DNA from: Solicola gregarius
GTDB lineage: Bacteria > Actinomycetota > Actinomycetes > Propionibacteriales > Nocardioidaceae
DNA length: 64,000 bases
Assembly (NCBI RefSeq): GCF_025790165.1
Contig: NZ_CP094970.1
Location: 3,782,001 to 3,846,000 of the forward strand
Direction: 5' to 3'
Part shown: positions 44,254 to 52,500 of the stretch, one piece after another
How the letters are laid out: each line of letters starts with the position of its first letter
Position numbering within the stretch: the first letter of the stretch is position 1
The notes under the pieces: generated by a model
What the model was told of the DNA's origin: nothing
Database searches by the model: none
The model's input: the letters and a program-made list of their open reading frames with translations, nothing else
Made by a program: the position numbers and the translations under genes

Positions 44254-44300
44254 GTCGGTGTGGGATCGGTGGAATAGGTATCCACCGATCCCACACCGAC
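44254..44300. terminator. Perfect 20-bp inverted repeat after mmpL
   Basis: The arms 44254-44273 and 44281-44300 are exact complements with the loop ATAGGTA. It stands between the convergent MMPL and double-HAD genes and should end both transcripts. Confidence 0.82.
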
Positions 44301-44339
44301 ATCAGGCCGGCGGACCGCAGCCATCGGCGGCGGTACGCA

Positions 44340-45959
44340 CTACGGCAGGTAGTACGTCGGGTTCGGCAGCTTGACCGTATGGTCTGCGTACCCACCGAGC
44401 AGGTCGGAGAACTGGTCGCCGAAGTTGGCGACGATCCGATAGCCCTGGTCCTCGACGTGTGCGCGGGTCTGCGCCTTGTACTCGACCCTTGTGCAGTCCT
44501 CGGTCGCGCACGTGATGTAGTCGGGCCGGTCGGCCTCGTCCACCCACTTCGTGTAGTAGTTGTCGGCCGAGAACCCGGTGTAGCCCACCTTCTCGAGGTT
44601 GCCGATGGTCGCGTCCTCCTGGTCGGCGTTACGGCCGGTGAGCCCGACGATGGTGCAGCCCGCGTCGGCGGCACTGTTCACGAGCTCGACCATCCCGGGC
44701 GTAGCGGGGAAGCGCTCGTCCTGCACCCAAACGTCCTGTAGGTCGGGGTCGAAATGGAAGCCCATCGCGGCGTCCTCCATGTCGTACGTCCACAACGTGG
44801 TGTCGTCGGCGTCGAGCACGATCGCGGGCTGCTCGCCGTGACGGTCGAGTCGCCCGCAGGTGCGTTCCAGACGCGGCGTCCAGCGGTCGGCGAGCCGCTC
44901 GGTCTCAGAGATGTACGACGACGCGTCCTTGTCCGCGATGCCGTCGGTCGCGTTGTAGTACGTGCGAATCGTCGACTTGACCGAGTCGATGTTCGGGATC
45001 GCCTCGCCGCTCGCGGACAGTCCGCTCGAGCCGTCTGGCTTCATCGTGAAGCGGCGGTGCGGAGCCAGCCATGGCTCGTGCTTCCCGGGCAGGTTCGGGC
45101 TGGGCAGGTAGTACGTCGGGTTCGGCAGCTTCAGGGTCCTGTCCGCGTGGCCACCTTGCAGATCCGACCACTGGTCGCCGACGTTGAGCACGATGTCGTA
45201 CCCGAGGTCCTTCTCGATGTGCCGGCGGGTGCCGGCCTTGTACTCGACCGTGGTGCAGTCGTCGCTCGCACAGTCGATGTAGTCGGGCTGGTCGCCCGGG
45301 TCGACCCACTCGGTGAAGAAGTTGTCCGCGTCGAACGGTGTGTAACCGACCTTGTCGAGGTTGCCGAGCGTGGCCTCCTCCTGGTCGGCGTTGCGGCCGG
45401 TGAGGCCGAAGACCGCGTACCCCATGTCCTTTGCGTCGTTGACGAAATCCACCATGCCCGGGGTGGCGGGGAAGCGCTCGTCCTGCACCCACACGTCCTG
45501 CAGGTCGGGGTCGAAGTTGAAGTGCATCGCCGCGACCTCCATGTCGTAGGTCATCAGCGTCGTGTCGTCGGCGTCGAACACGAGTGCCGGCTTCTCGCCG
45601 CGCCGTACCGCCCGCTCGTACGCCCGGTGCAGGTAGCGCTGCTGGTCGCGTTGGATCCGGTGCAGTTCGGAGATGTACGGCGACGACGTCCTATTGGCCG
45701 TGCCGTCGCCCGTATCGCCGTAGTAGCTGGCGATCGTCGACTTGACCGAGTCGACGTCGGGGATGCCTTCGCCGCCGACGCGTGCGCCGCTCGACCCGTC
45801 GGGTGCCATCACGAAGTGGGTACGCGGTTCGAGCCGCTGATGGCCGGGATCGTGTCGAGGGGTCGCGCTGGATGCGCCGGGGGTGGTGAGCACCAGAGCC
45901 ACCGTGAGTGTGGCGGTGAGTGCCCCCGTGAACGGATTGCGCAGGGTCGAGAGCTTCAT
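44340..45959 (-). CDS. Secreted acid phosphatase-like protein with two tandem HAD domains
   Basis: 539 residues from ATG 45959 with a signal peptide (NPFTGALTATLTVALVLTTP). The protein is an internal duplication: two HAD subfamily IIIB (class B/plant acid phosphatase-like) domains of about 230 residues, each with the nucleophile motif VFDADDTT (Asp129/Asp131) or VLDADDTT (Asp383/Asp385), a DVWVQDERFPATPGMV segment, a FGLTGRNADQEEATLGNL or VGLTGRNADQEDATIGNL motif II, an acidic NVGDQWSDLQGG or NFGDQFSDLLGG motif, and the ending KLPNPTYYLP. Both nucleophile and acid positions are kept, so both domains may be active. Substrates are likely extracellular phosphate esters. Confidence 0.92.
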   Translation of the reverse strand: MKLSTLRNPFTGALTATLTVALVLTTPGASSATPRHDPGHQRLEPRTHFVMAPDGSSGARVGGEGIPDVDSVKSTIASYYGDTGDGTANRTSSPYISELHRIQRDQQRYLHRAYERAVRRGEKPALVFDADDTTLMTYDMEVAAMHFNFDPDLQDVWVQDERFPATPGMVDFVNDAKDMGYAVFGLTGRNADQEEATLGNLDKVGYTPFDADNFFTEWVDPGDQPDYIDCASDDCTTVEYKAGTRRHIEKDLGYDIVLNVGDQWSDLQGGHADRTLKLPNPTYYLPSPNLPGKHEPWLAPHRRFTMKPDGSSGLSASGEAIPNIDSVKSTIRTYYNATDGIADKDASSYISETERLADRWTPRLERTCGRLDRHGEQPAIVLDADDTTLWTYDMEDAAMGFHFDPDLQDVWVQDERFPATPGMVELVNSAADAGCTIVGLTGRNADQEDATIGNLEKVGYTGFSADNYYTKWVDEADRPDYITCATEDCTRVEYKAQTRAHVEDQGYRIVANFGDQFSDLLGGYADHTVKLPNPTYYLP

Positions 45960-46057
45960 CGGAGGTCCTTTGTAGGTTCGTCGTACAACTTGCTGAAGGT
46001 ACGCCCGGATGCGTCGCTTGGGAAGGGCGCCGACGTCTGCGTGTCGGACGGCGCGGT

Positions 46058-46070
46058 CATACTGGCCGGG
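46058..46070 (+). promoter_or_regulatory. Candidate leaderless -10 element of the DUF3046 gene
   Basis: CATACT at 46058-46063 ends six bases before GTG 46070. It fits the TANNNT rule less well than the other cases. Confidence 0.35.
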
Positions 46071-46264
46071 TGAGGCACAGTGAGTTCTGGAACCGGATGT
46101 ACGACCACCTCGGTGAGGGCTATGCGCGGGTGTGGGCCGGTGACCAGGTCCTGCGCGAGCTCGACGGGCGTACGGTCGAGCAGGCCCTGGAGTCGGGCGA
46201 GCCGCCGAAGGTCGTCTGGCGTGCGGTGTGGTCCGCGCTCGAGCTGCCCGCATCCGAGCGATGA
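46070..46264 (+). CDS. DUF3046 family protein
   Basis: 64 residues beginning MRHSEFWNRMYDHLGEGYAR, with the family's VLRELDGRTVEQALESGEPP and the final VVWRAVWSALELPASER. The family is small, cytoplasmic and restricted to actinobacteria; its function is unknown, and it is usually encoded close to recA. Here recA is about 14 kb away. The stop codon overlaps the start of the MFS gene (ATGA). Confidence 0.9.
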   Translation: MRHSEFWNRMYDHLGEGYARVWAGDQVLRELDGRTVEQALESGEPPKVVWRAVWSALELPASER

Positions 46265-47511
46265 CCACACTCGGCAGGGCCGATGCCGCGACGGTCCAGC
46301 GCAGAACGATCTCGACGCTCGTCGGAAGCCAGGCACTCGGCGGCATCGGGGTCTCGACAGGTATCGCCGTCACCGCCCTGCTCGCCGAGGACATCCTCGG
46401 TTCGGCCGACCTCGCCGGCCTGGCGCAGACGGCTCAGGTGCTCGGTGCCGCAGCGGCGTCGTACGGTATCGCCCGCATCACCGTCGCCCGCGGGCGACGC
46501 CCCGGGCTCACGGCCGGCTACTGCGTCGGCGCGCTCGGCGCCGTGCTGTGCTTGGTCGCCGGCGTGGTCGAGTCGTTCCCCGTACTCCTGGCCGGCTCGA
46601 CGCTGCTCGGGGCGGCGACGGCCGCCAACTCGCAGGCGAGGTTCGCCGCCACCGATCTCGCCGACCCCGCGCATCGCGCGCGTGCGCTGTCGATCGTCGT
46701 CTGGGCGACGACCATCGGCGCCGTCGCCGGACCGAACCTCGTCGGACCGGCGGGCGACCTCGCCGAGCTCCTCTCCCTACCGCGGCTGACCGGCGCGTAC
46801 CTGCTCGGCGCGGTCGGCATCGGCCTCGGCGTACTCCTGGTGAGCACCCGGATGCGCCCGGATCCACTCGTGCTCGCGCGTGAGCTCGAACGGGCTTCGG
46901 GTGCGGCGGCGCACAACGTACGCCGCCGGGCGATCGACGCCGTGCGCGAGCATCCCAGGGCCGCGGCGGGCATCGTCGCGGTCGCCGCCGCGCACGCCAC
47001 GATGGTGAGCGTGATGGTGATGACGCCGTTGCACATGGGGCACGGTGGGGCGGAGCTCGAGGTGATCGGCTTCGTGATCAGCGTGCACATCGTGGGCATG
47101 TACGCGTTCTCGCCCGTTGTCGGCTGGCTGACCGATGCGATCGGCGCTCGGCAGGTGCTTCTGGCCGGTGGTGCGCTCCTGTTCGGAGCCGTCGCGCTCG
47201 CGGGCACGGCGCACGAGGGCTGGTCACTGGGTCTGACCGCCGGCCTGTTCCTGCTCGGGCTGGGCTGGTCGTTCGCCCTGGTCGCGGGGTCGGCGGTGGT
47301 GACGTCCGCGGTCCCACTCGCCGATCGGCCTGCGGTGCAGGGCTTCTCCGACATGACGATGGGCATCGCCGCGGGCGGCGGGGGCGCGCTCGCGGGCGTG
47401 GTCGTCGGCGTGTGGGGATTCGCGACGCTCAACGCCGGCGCCGCCGTGATCGTCTGCATCGTGGTGGCGGCGGCGCTCGCCGTACCCCGGCCGGACGTCG
47501 ACGCTCCGTGA
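46261..47511 (+). CDS. MFS transporter
   Basis: 416 residues from ATG 46261, which overlaps the DUF3046 stop by four bases (the frame is open to 46228). Twelve hydrophobic helices are visible in two halves separated by a basic cytoplasmic loop near 205-235 (RELERASGAAAHNVRRRAID). Loop 2-3 carries ITVARGRRPGL and the helix 8-9 region GWLTDAIGARQVLLAGG, both major-facilitator motifs. The substrate cannot be inferred. Confidence 0.9.
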   Translation: MTTLGRADAATVQRRTISTLVGSQALGGIGVSTGIAVTALLAEDILGSADLAGLAQTAQVLGAAAASYGIARITVARGRRPGLTAGYCVGALGAVLCLVAGVVESFPVLLAGSTLLGAATAANSQARFAATDLADPAHRARALSIVVWATTIGAVAGPNLVGPAGDLAELLSLPRLTGAYLLGAVGIGLGVLLVSTRMRPDPLVLARELERASGAAAHNVRRRAIDAVREHPRAAAGIVAVAAAHATMVSVMVMTPLHMGHGGAELEVIGFVISVHIVGMYAFSPVVGWLTDAIGARQVLLAGGALLFGAVALAGTAHEGWSLGLTAGLFLLGLGWSFALVAGSAVVTSAVPLADRPAVQGFSDMTMGIAAGGGGALAGVVVGVWGFATLNAGAAVIVCIVVAAALAVPRPDVDAP

Positions 47512-47514
47512 CGG

Positions 47515-47551
47515 TTGGATCGACGCGGCGTTACCCGTAGGATCGCGCGGG
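47515..47551 (+). promoter_or_regulatory. Promoter of the GtrA gene, leaderless
   Basis: TTGGAT (47515-47520) and TAGGAT (47538-47543) are exactly 17 bases apart. GTG 47551 lies seven bases after the -10, at the expected transcription start. This is the clearest housekeeping-type promoter in the window. Confidence 0.65.
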
Positions 47552-48024
47552 TGTCCACGGCCGTCCTGATTCGCGAGCGCGTCCGGCGACGGGTGCCCGC
47601 CTGGGCAACGGAGTTCGCGGGTTTCGGCGTTGTCGGCGCGATCGGGTACGCCACCGACCTGATCGTGTTCAACCTGCTGAGCTACCTCGGTGAGCCGGGA
47701 CTGCTCTCCGACCGGCCGCTGACCGCGAAGCTGATCTCCTCGGCCGTTGCGCTGCTGGTGACGTACGTCGGCAACAAGCACTGGACGTGGCGCGACCGTC
47801 CTGCGGAGCGCCGGCACCGCGAGATCGTGCTGTTCGTCACGTTCAACATCATCGGCATGGGCATCGCCCTGGGCAGCCTCGGGATGTCGCACTACGTACT
47901 CGGCTTCACCTCGCCGCTCGCCGACAACATCGCGGCCAACATCGTCGGCGTCTCGCTCGGCGGGCTGTTCCGGTTCTGGACGTACCGCACGTACGTCTTC
48001 AAGCCGGCTCCCGCGCCCGCCTGA
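47551..48024 (+). CDS. GtrA family protein
   Basis: 157 residues with four membrane helices: EFAGFGVVGAIGYATDLIVF, AKLISSAVALLVTYVGNKHW, ILFVTFN-type helix 3 and NIAANIVGVSLGGLFRFWTY. The NKHWTWRDR and FRFWTYRTYVF motifs are typical of GtrA, whose members help translocate polyprenyl-phosphate sugars across the membrane or assist cell-surface glycosylation. GTG 47551 is chosen over an in-frame upstream start because a well-formed promoter ends there. A long hairpin follows. The nearby glycan cluster makes a sugar-lipid role plausible. Confidence 0.9.
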   Translation: MSTAVLIRERVRRRVPAWATEFAGFGVVGAIGYATDLIVFNLLSYLGEPGLLSDRPLTAKLISSAVALLVTYVGNKHWTWRDRPAERRHREIVLFVTFNIIGMGIALGSLGMSHYVLGFTSPLADNIAANIVGVSLGGLFRFWTYRTYVFKPAPAPA

Positions 48025-48099
48025 CCCGCCCGCTGGGCCGGACGTTCGACCGGCGACACGCCGGCGTGTCGCTGCCGAACGTCCGGCCCACGGGGCGGG
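48025..48099. terminator. Long palindrome after the GtrA gene
   Basis: The outer arms begin CCCGCCCGCTGGGCCGGACG and pair with the region ending at 48099. The centre GCGACACGCCGGCGTGTCGC is a palindrome. There are a few mismatches near GACCGG. It starts right after the stop codon of the GtrA gene. The GGCCGGACGTTCG stretch is similar in style to the other long palindromes. Confidence 0.75.
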
Positions 48100-48169
48100 G
48101 TGCGCGCGGGCCTAGAGTTTGACGTGACCGTACGCACGCCCGCCACCGAGCCGCTCCCCGGAGGACGCC

Positions 48170-50290
48170 ATGCCGCAAGCGAGCTCGGTCCGCCGCAGGA
48201 TCCGGCTGATCGGGGTCCTGGCCGGCGAGTGGCGGCCCACGTGGCCGCGCATCCGCGCCATGATCCGGTACGTCCTCACGTCGTACGTCGCGCTGGGCGT
48301 CGCCCTCTGGCTGTTGCCGGGCGTCCAGTCGTCGGACGTCGGCGCGGTCGCCCTGCTCGCGATCGTGGTCATCGTCGTCGGGGCGGTGCTGCGTACGCTG
48401 CTGCTCGCGATGACGGTCGTTCTCGGCTCGTTCGGCCTGCTGATCGCGGGCGTGGTCCTCCAGGTCGTCATCCTCGGGATCGCCCTCGCAGTCACGCCCG
48501 GCCTCCAGTCCGACAACGCCGCCGACGTGGTCTTCGCGGCCTGGATCGCCACCGCAGCCGGAGCGATGATCAACTGGCTGTTCGACGCCGGCAGCGAGGA
48601 CGCGTTCCTCGCCCAGGTCCTCGGGCGCGCAGTGCGACTCTCCGCGGTGGACGGCGAGCAGCCCGATCGACCGGGGCTGCTGATCGTTCAGCTGGACGGC
48701 GTCAGCGCGCCGCTGCTGCGACACGCCGTCACCGCCGGGACGATGCCGAACGTATCGCGCTGGCTGCGATCCGGCAGCCACGAGCTGCGCGACTGGCACA
48801 CCGGCCTTCCCGCGACGACGCCCGCCGGTCAGGCCGTCCTGCTGCATGGCGACACCGAGCACATCCCGTCGTTTCGCTGGTACGAGAAGGACACCGGCAA
48901 GATCCTCGTGGCCAACCGACCGGGTGACGCCGCCGAGATCGAGAAGCGGCTCTCCGACGGCCAAGGCCTACTGGCGTACGACGGGGTCAGCGTTTCGAAC
49001 CTGTTCTCCGGTGATGCGCCGACCCGGCTGCTGACGATGAGCGACGCGCGGCTGCCGTCGGCGAAGCACGGCGTCGCCGCGTACGCCGTCGCGCGCAGCG
49101 GGCTCGCGCGGTCCTTGGTCGTGTTCGCCGGCGAGGTCGTCACGGAGTGGTACCAAGGCCGCCGGCAGCGGCTTCGCGACGTGCAGCCGCGCGTACGCCG
49201 CGGCGGCGTCTTCGTGCTCCTGCGCGGCGTGACGACGGTGATCCTGCGCGATCTCAACGTGTCGATCGTCGCGGAGCAGATGGCCCGCGGCGCACCGACG
49301 ATCTATGTCGACTTCGTCGACTACGACGAGGTCGCGCACCACGCCGGCCCCAGCCGCCCGGAGGCCGTCCGCACGCTCGACGGGCTCGACGACGTCATCG
49401 GGTTGTTCGAACGGGTCGCGGAGGAGGTCGGGCGTCGGTACGAGATCGTGTTGGTGTCCGATCACGGCCAGGCACAGGGCGCGACGTTCCGTCAGCTGTC
49501 GGGGGCGACGCTCGACGACACGGTTGCGGCGCTGGTCGCCTCGACGCCGACCGCCGGTCCCGTACGTACGCCCGCCGAGCCGTGGGGGCCCGTGAACGTG
49601 TTGCTGACCGGTGCGGCCAGGTCGGACGACATCGTCGGCGGCGCGACTCGCGGGCTGATGCGGACGAAGGTCGAGCCCGTTCAAGCACCCGGCGACGTCC
49701 AGGTCGCCCTGGGACGTGCGAAACAACCGCCGGCAGCGGGCGACCCCGCGGACGTGGTCGTCGTGGTGTCCGGCAGCCTCTCGCACGTCTACCTCACCGA
49801 CGAGCCCGGCAGGGTCGACCGTGCCCGGATCGAACAACGTCATCCCGAGCTCGTCGGCGGCCTCGCCCGGCACCCGCACGTCGGCGCGGTCATCGTCCGC
49901 GACGGCGACGACCTCGTCGCGCTCGGCACCGACGGCTGGCGGGTGCTCGCCGACGACGCGACGACGGGTGGCGAAGGCACTGACCCGCTTGCGGTGTACG
50001 GCGACCGCGCAGCGGCCGATCTGCTGGCCCTCGATGGGCGCGAGAACGTCGGTGACCTCGTGCTGCTCGGATGCCACGACCCGAGCCTCGGCGACGTCGC
50101 CGCGTTCGAGGAGCTCGTCGGGTCGCACGGAGGTCTTGGCGGCGAGCAGACGTCGGCGCTGTTGATCCATCCGTCGCAGATGCGCGTACCGGTGGCCGAC
50201 CTGAGCGGCACCGACGTGTTCGAGGCGCTGCGGACACACCAACGTACGCTCGGGCTCCGAGAGGACGAGGCAGGGGAGCCGGGGGCATGA
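48170..50290 (+). CDS. Membrane-anchored phosphodiesterase: four-helix holin-like domain plus alkaline phosphatase superfamily
   Basis: 706 residues. Residues 30-150 form four helices of the 4TMS phage-holin-like superfamily (VLTSYVALGVALWLLPGVQS, AVLRTLLLAMTVVLGSFGLL). Residues 170-690 are an alkaline-phosphatase-superfamily catalytic domain: IVQLDGVSAPLLRHAVTAGT (first metal Asp), LPATTPAGQAVLLHG with the nucleophile Thr, YVDFVDYDEVAHHAGPSR and VLVSDHGQAQGATF with the metal ligands. The combination suggests a membrane enzyme that cleaves phosphodiester or pyrophosphate bonds, perhaps in envelope polymers or lipids. It is followed by coupled metallo-hydrolase and DedA genes. Confidence 0.88.
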   Translation: MPQASSVRRRIRLIGVLAGEWRPTWPRIRAMIRYVLTSYVALGVALWLLPGVQSSDVGAVALLAIVVIVVGAVLRTLLLAMTVVLGSFGLLIAGVVLQVVILGIALAVTPGLQSDNAADVVFAAWIATAAGAMINWLFDAGSEDAFLAQVLGRAVRLSAVDGEQPDRPGLLIVQLDGVSAPLLRHAVTAGTMPNVSRWLRSGSHELRDWHTGLPATTPAGQAVLLHGDTEHIPSFRWYEKDTGKILVANRPGDAAEIEKRLSDGQGLLAYDGVSVSNLFSGDAPTRLLTMSDARLPSAKHGVAAYAVARSGLARSLVVFAGEVVTEWYQGRRQRLRDVQPRVRRGGVFVLLRGVTTVILRDLNVSIVAEQMARGAPTIYVDFVDYDEVAHHAGPSRPEAVRTLDGLDDVIGLFERVAEEVGRRYEIVLVSDHGQAQGATFRQLSGATLDDTVAALVASTPTAGPVRTPAEPWGPVNVLLTGAARSDDIVGGATRGLMRTKVEPVQAPGDVQVALGRAKQPPAAGDPADVVVVVSGSLSHVYLTDEPGRVDRARIEQRHPELVGGLARHPHVGAVIVRDGDDLVALGTDGWRVLADDATTGGEGTDPLAVYGDRAAADLLALDGRENVGDLVLLGCHDPSLGDVAAFEELVGSHGGLGGEQTSALLIHPSQMRVPVADLSGTDVFEALRTHQRTLGLREDEAGEPGA

Positions 50291-51060
50291 GGGCACCGGT
50301 CTCGCTCACCTGGTGGGGGCACGCGACGACGACCATCGAGATCGACGATGTGCGAGTGCTGACCGATCCCGTCCTCACGAGGCGGCTCGGCCACCTCAGC
50401 CGCATCCGTGGCACGAAGCCGGCCACGCGAGCGCGTGCGGCCGACATCGTGGCCGTGTCGCACCTGCACGGTGACCACCTGCACGTACCGTCGATGAAGC
50501 TCGTCCCGCAGACGGCGCAGGTCGTCGGCCCGCGCGGGTCGCAAGCCGTGCTCGGTGGTGCCGAGTCGCGGGTACGCGAGGTGGTGCCCGGCGACGTCGT
50601 GGAGCGCGACGGACTGACGATCCGAGCCGTCCCCGCCGACCACGATCCGCGGCGACACAGCAGGTCGCGGATCAGCGGCCCGGCCCTGGGGTTCATCATC
50701 GAGCGCGACGGATGCCGCATCTGGTTCGCGGGAGACACGGCGCTGTTCGAGGGGATGGCGGAGTTCGGGCCGGTCGATCTCGCCGTCGTACCGATCGGCG
50801 GGTGGGGGCCGACCCTCGAGCCCGACAAGCACATGGACCCCGAACACGCCGCGCAGGCCGTTCGGCTCGTCGGGGCGCGGTACGCGGTGCCGATGCACTA
50901 CGGCACGTTCTGGCCGACCGGGCTGCGACACGTGCACCGGCCGAGCTTTCGGCGGCTGTTCATCGAACCCGCCGAGCGGTTCCGGACGGCGGTCGAGGCG
51001 ATCGGTGCAGAACCACGCGTACTGCAGGTGGGCGAGACGACGCGTTGGCCGACCACGTGA
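50287..51060 (+). CDS. Metallo-beta-lactamase fold hydrolase (UlaG/NAPE-PLD-like)
   Basis: 257 residues. It begins LTWWGHATTTIEIDDVRVLT, the entry motif of the UlaG/NAPE-PLD-like MBL group. The zinc motif is VSHLHGDHLHVP (HxHxDH form). IWFAGDTALFEGMAEFGPVD gives the third ligand and MHYGTFWP the last His. Members hydrolyse lactones, phospholipids or phosphodiesters. The start at ATG 50287 overlaps the phosphodiesterase stop by four bases, and the stop overlaps the DedA start by four, so the three genes form a tight operon. A phospholipid or envelope substrate is inferred from this context. Confidence 0.9.
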   Translation: MRAPVSLTWWGHATTTIEIDDVRVLTDPVLTRRLGHLSRIRGTKPATRARAADIVAVSHLHGDHLHVPSMKLVPQTAQVVGPRGSQAVLGGAESRVREVVPGDVVERDGLTIRAVPADHDPRRHSRSRISGPALGFIIERDGCRIWFAGDTALFEGMAEFGPVDLAVVPIGGWGPTLEPDKHMDPEHAAQAVRLVGARYAVPMHYGTFWPTGLRHVHRPSFRRLFIEPAERFRTAVEAIGAEPRVLQVGETTRWPTT

Positions 51061-51635
51061 ACGACGCGACCACGTTGACGTTCGGCTACCTCGTCGGGAT
51101 GTTCGGGATCGTCGCATTCGGATCGTTCGTTCCGGTGCTGCCGACCGGAGCGGCGGTGAGCGTCGCTGCCGTCCTGGCCGAGCACAACGTCGCCGAACTC
51201 GCGCTCGTCGTGGCGGTGGGTGCGGCAGCCGCGTACGTCGGCGACATCGCGACCTTCGCTGTGCTGTCGCGCGCGGGTGCGTCCCTCGCGCAGCGTGTCG
51301 GGTGGCTCAGCCGGGAGCGACCCGCCGAACGGCTGGCGCAGATGCGCGCACAGGTCGAGCAGAACGAGATGCCCGCGCTGATGCTCTCGCGGTTGTTGCC
51401 GGCCGGGCGGATTCCGGTGCTGCTGGCGGCCGCGATCGGCGGGTACCCATGGCGGCGGTACGTCTCGGCCGATGTCGGCGCGGTGATCCTCTGGGCGGCT
51501 GTGTACGCGGCCATCGGCGTCGTGGGCGGGTCGATCTTCTCGCATCCGTGGGAGGCCGTCGCCGCCGCAATGGCCGGGGTCGTCGCGTTCAGCCTGCTCG
51601 CCCACCTGGTGCGTCGGTTCGTGTTGCGATCGTGA
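51057..51635 (+). CDS. DedA/SNARE-associated membrane protein
   Basis: 192 residues from GTG 51057 (GTGA overlap with the preceding stop). Several helices: YLVGMFGIVAFGSFVPVLPT, LALVVAVGAAAAYVGDIATF, and later AAIGGYPWRRYVSADVGAV. The reentrant signature of DedA appears as SRLLPAGRIPVLLAAAIGGY. DedA proteins are lipid transporters or scramblases that recycle polyprenyl phosphate and phospholipids and maintain envelope integrity. This fits the phosphodiesterase and hydrolase partners. Confidence 0.9.
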   Translation: MNDATTLTFGYLVGMFGIVAFGSFVPVLPTGAAVSVAAVLAEHNVAELALVVAVGAAAAYVGDIATFAVLSRAGASLAQRVGWLSRERPAERLAQMRAQVEQNEMPALMLSRLLPAGRIPVLLAAAIGGYPWRRYVSADVGAVILWAAVYAAIGVVGGSIFSHPWEAVAAAMAGVVAFSLLAHLVRRFVLRS

Positions 51636-51708
51636 ATCGCCGTGGCCGTCACCGAACCGTCATGGCCGAGTCGCACCTCGGCCGCTGATTCCTGGCAGGC
51701 TCGGCTGC

Positions 51709-52500
51709 ATGGACAACGCCCCCGCGGATCTCGCCGTCATCGGCGGCTCCGGTTTCTACACGTTCCTCGATGATCCCGAAGAGGTCGTGGTCGAGACGCC
51801 GTACGGCCGGCCGTCGGCGCCGATCGCGGTCGGCGCTGTCAACGGTCGCCGCGTTGCGTTCCTTCCCCGACACGGTCGCGGTCACGAGTTCCCTGCGCAC
51901 CGGGTCAACTACCGAGCCAACCTCTGGGCCCTGCGCAGCCTCGGCGTGCGCCAGGTGCTGGCGCCGTGTGCTGTCGGAAGTCTCCAGGCGAGGCTCGGTC
52001 CCGGCACGCTCGTCGTACCCGATCAGCTCGTCGACCGTACGACGGCACGCGTCCAGACCTACTACGAGCAAGGCGCCTGCCACGTCGCGTTCGCCGATCC
52101 GTACTGCGCGCGGCTCCGTACGTCGCTGCTGTCCGGCCTCGACGCGGTCGACGGAGGTACGATGGTGGTCATCGACGGGCCGCGCTTCTCGACCCGCGCA
52201 GAGTCACAGTGGTACGCAGCGCAGGGCTGGTCGCTGGTGAACATGACCGGGCACCCCGAGGCGGTGCTGGCGCGCGAGCTCGCGCTCTGCTACGCCAGCG
52301 TCGCACTCGTCACCGACGTCGACGCCGGTATCGACGCGGAGCAGGCGGTGAGCCAGGCGGATGTCTTCGCGGTGTTCGCCGAGCACGTCGACGCGCTGCG
52401 CACTGACCTGCGGACGGTCGCGGGATCGGTCGGCACCCAAGGCACCTGCGCATGCTCGACGGCGCTCGACGGCATGGACCTCCCGATGGACCTGCCATGA
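51709..52500 (+). CDS. mtnP: S-methyl-5'-thioadenosine phosphorylase
   Basis: 263 residues of the trimeric phosphorylase fold: AVIGGSGFYTFL, the phosphate site PRHGRGHEFPAHRVNYRANL, then DGPRFSTRAESQWYAAQG and NMTGHPEAVLARELALCYAS. It splits methylthioadenosine into adenine and methylthioribose-1-phosphate. The NMTGHPE wording matches the MTAP/MTIP group; whether adenosine or inosine forms are used is uncertain. The gene couples by four bases to an epimerase and stands in a cluster of envelope-glycan genes, like mycobacterial Rv0535, so its product may feed methylthio-sugar synthesis rather than methionine salvage. Confidence 0.92.
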   Translation: MDNAPADLAVIGGSGFYTFLDDPEEVVVETPYGRPSAPIAVGAVNGRRVAFLPRHGRGHEFPAHRVNYRANLWALRSLGVRQVLAPCAVGSLQARLGPGTLVVPDQLVDRTTARVQTYYEQGACHVAFADPYCARLRTSLLSGLDAVDGGTMVVIDGPRFSTRAESQWYAAQGWSLVNMTGHPEAVLARELALCYASVALVTDVDAGIDAEQAVSQADVFAVFAEHVDALRTDLRTVAGSVGTQGTCACSTALDGMDLPMDLP

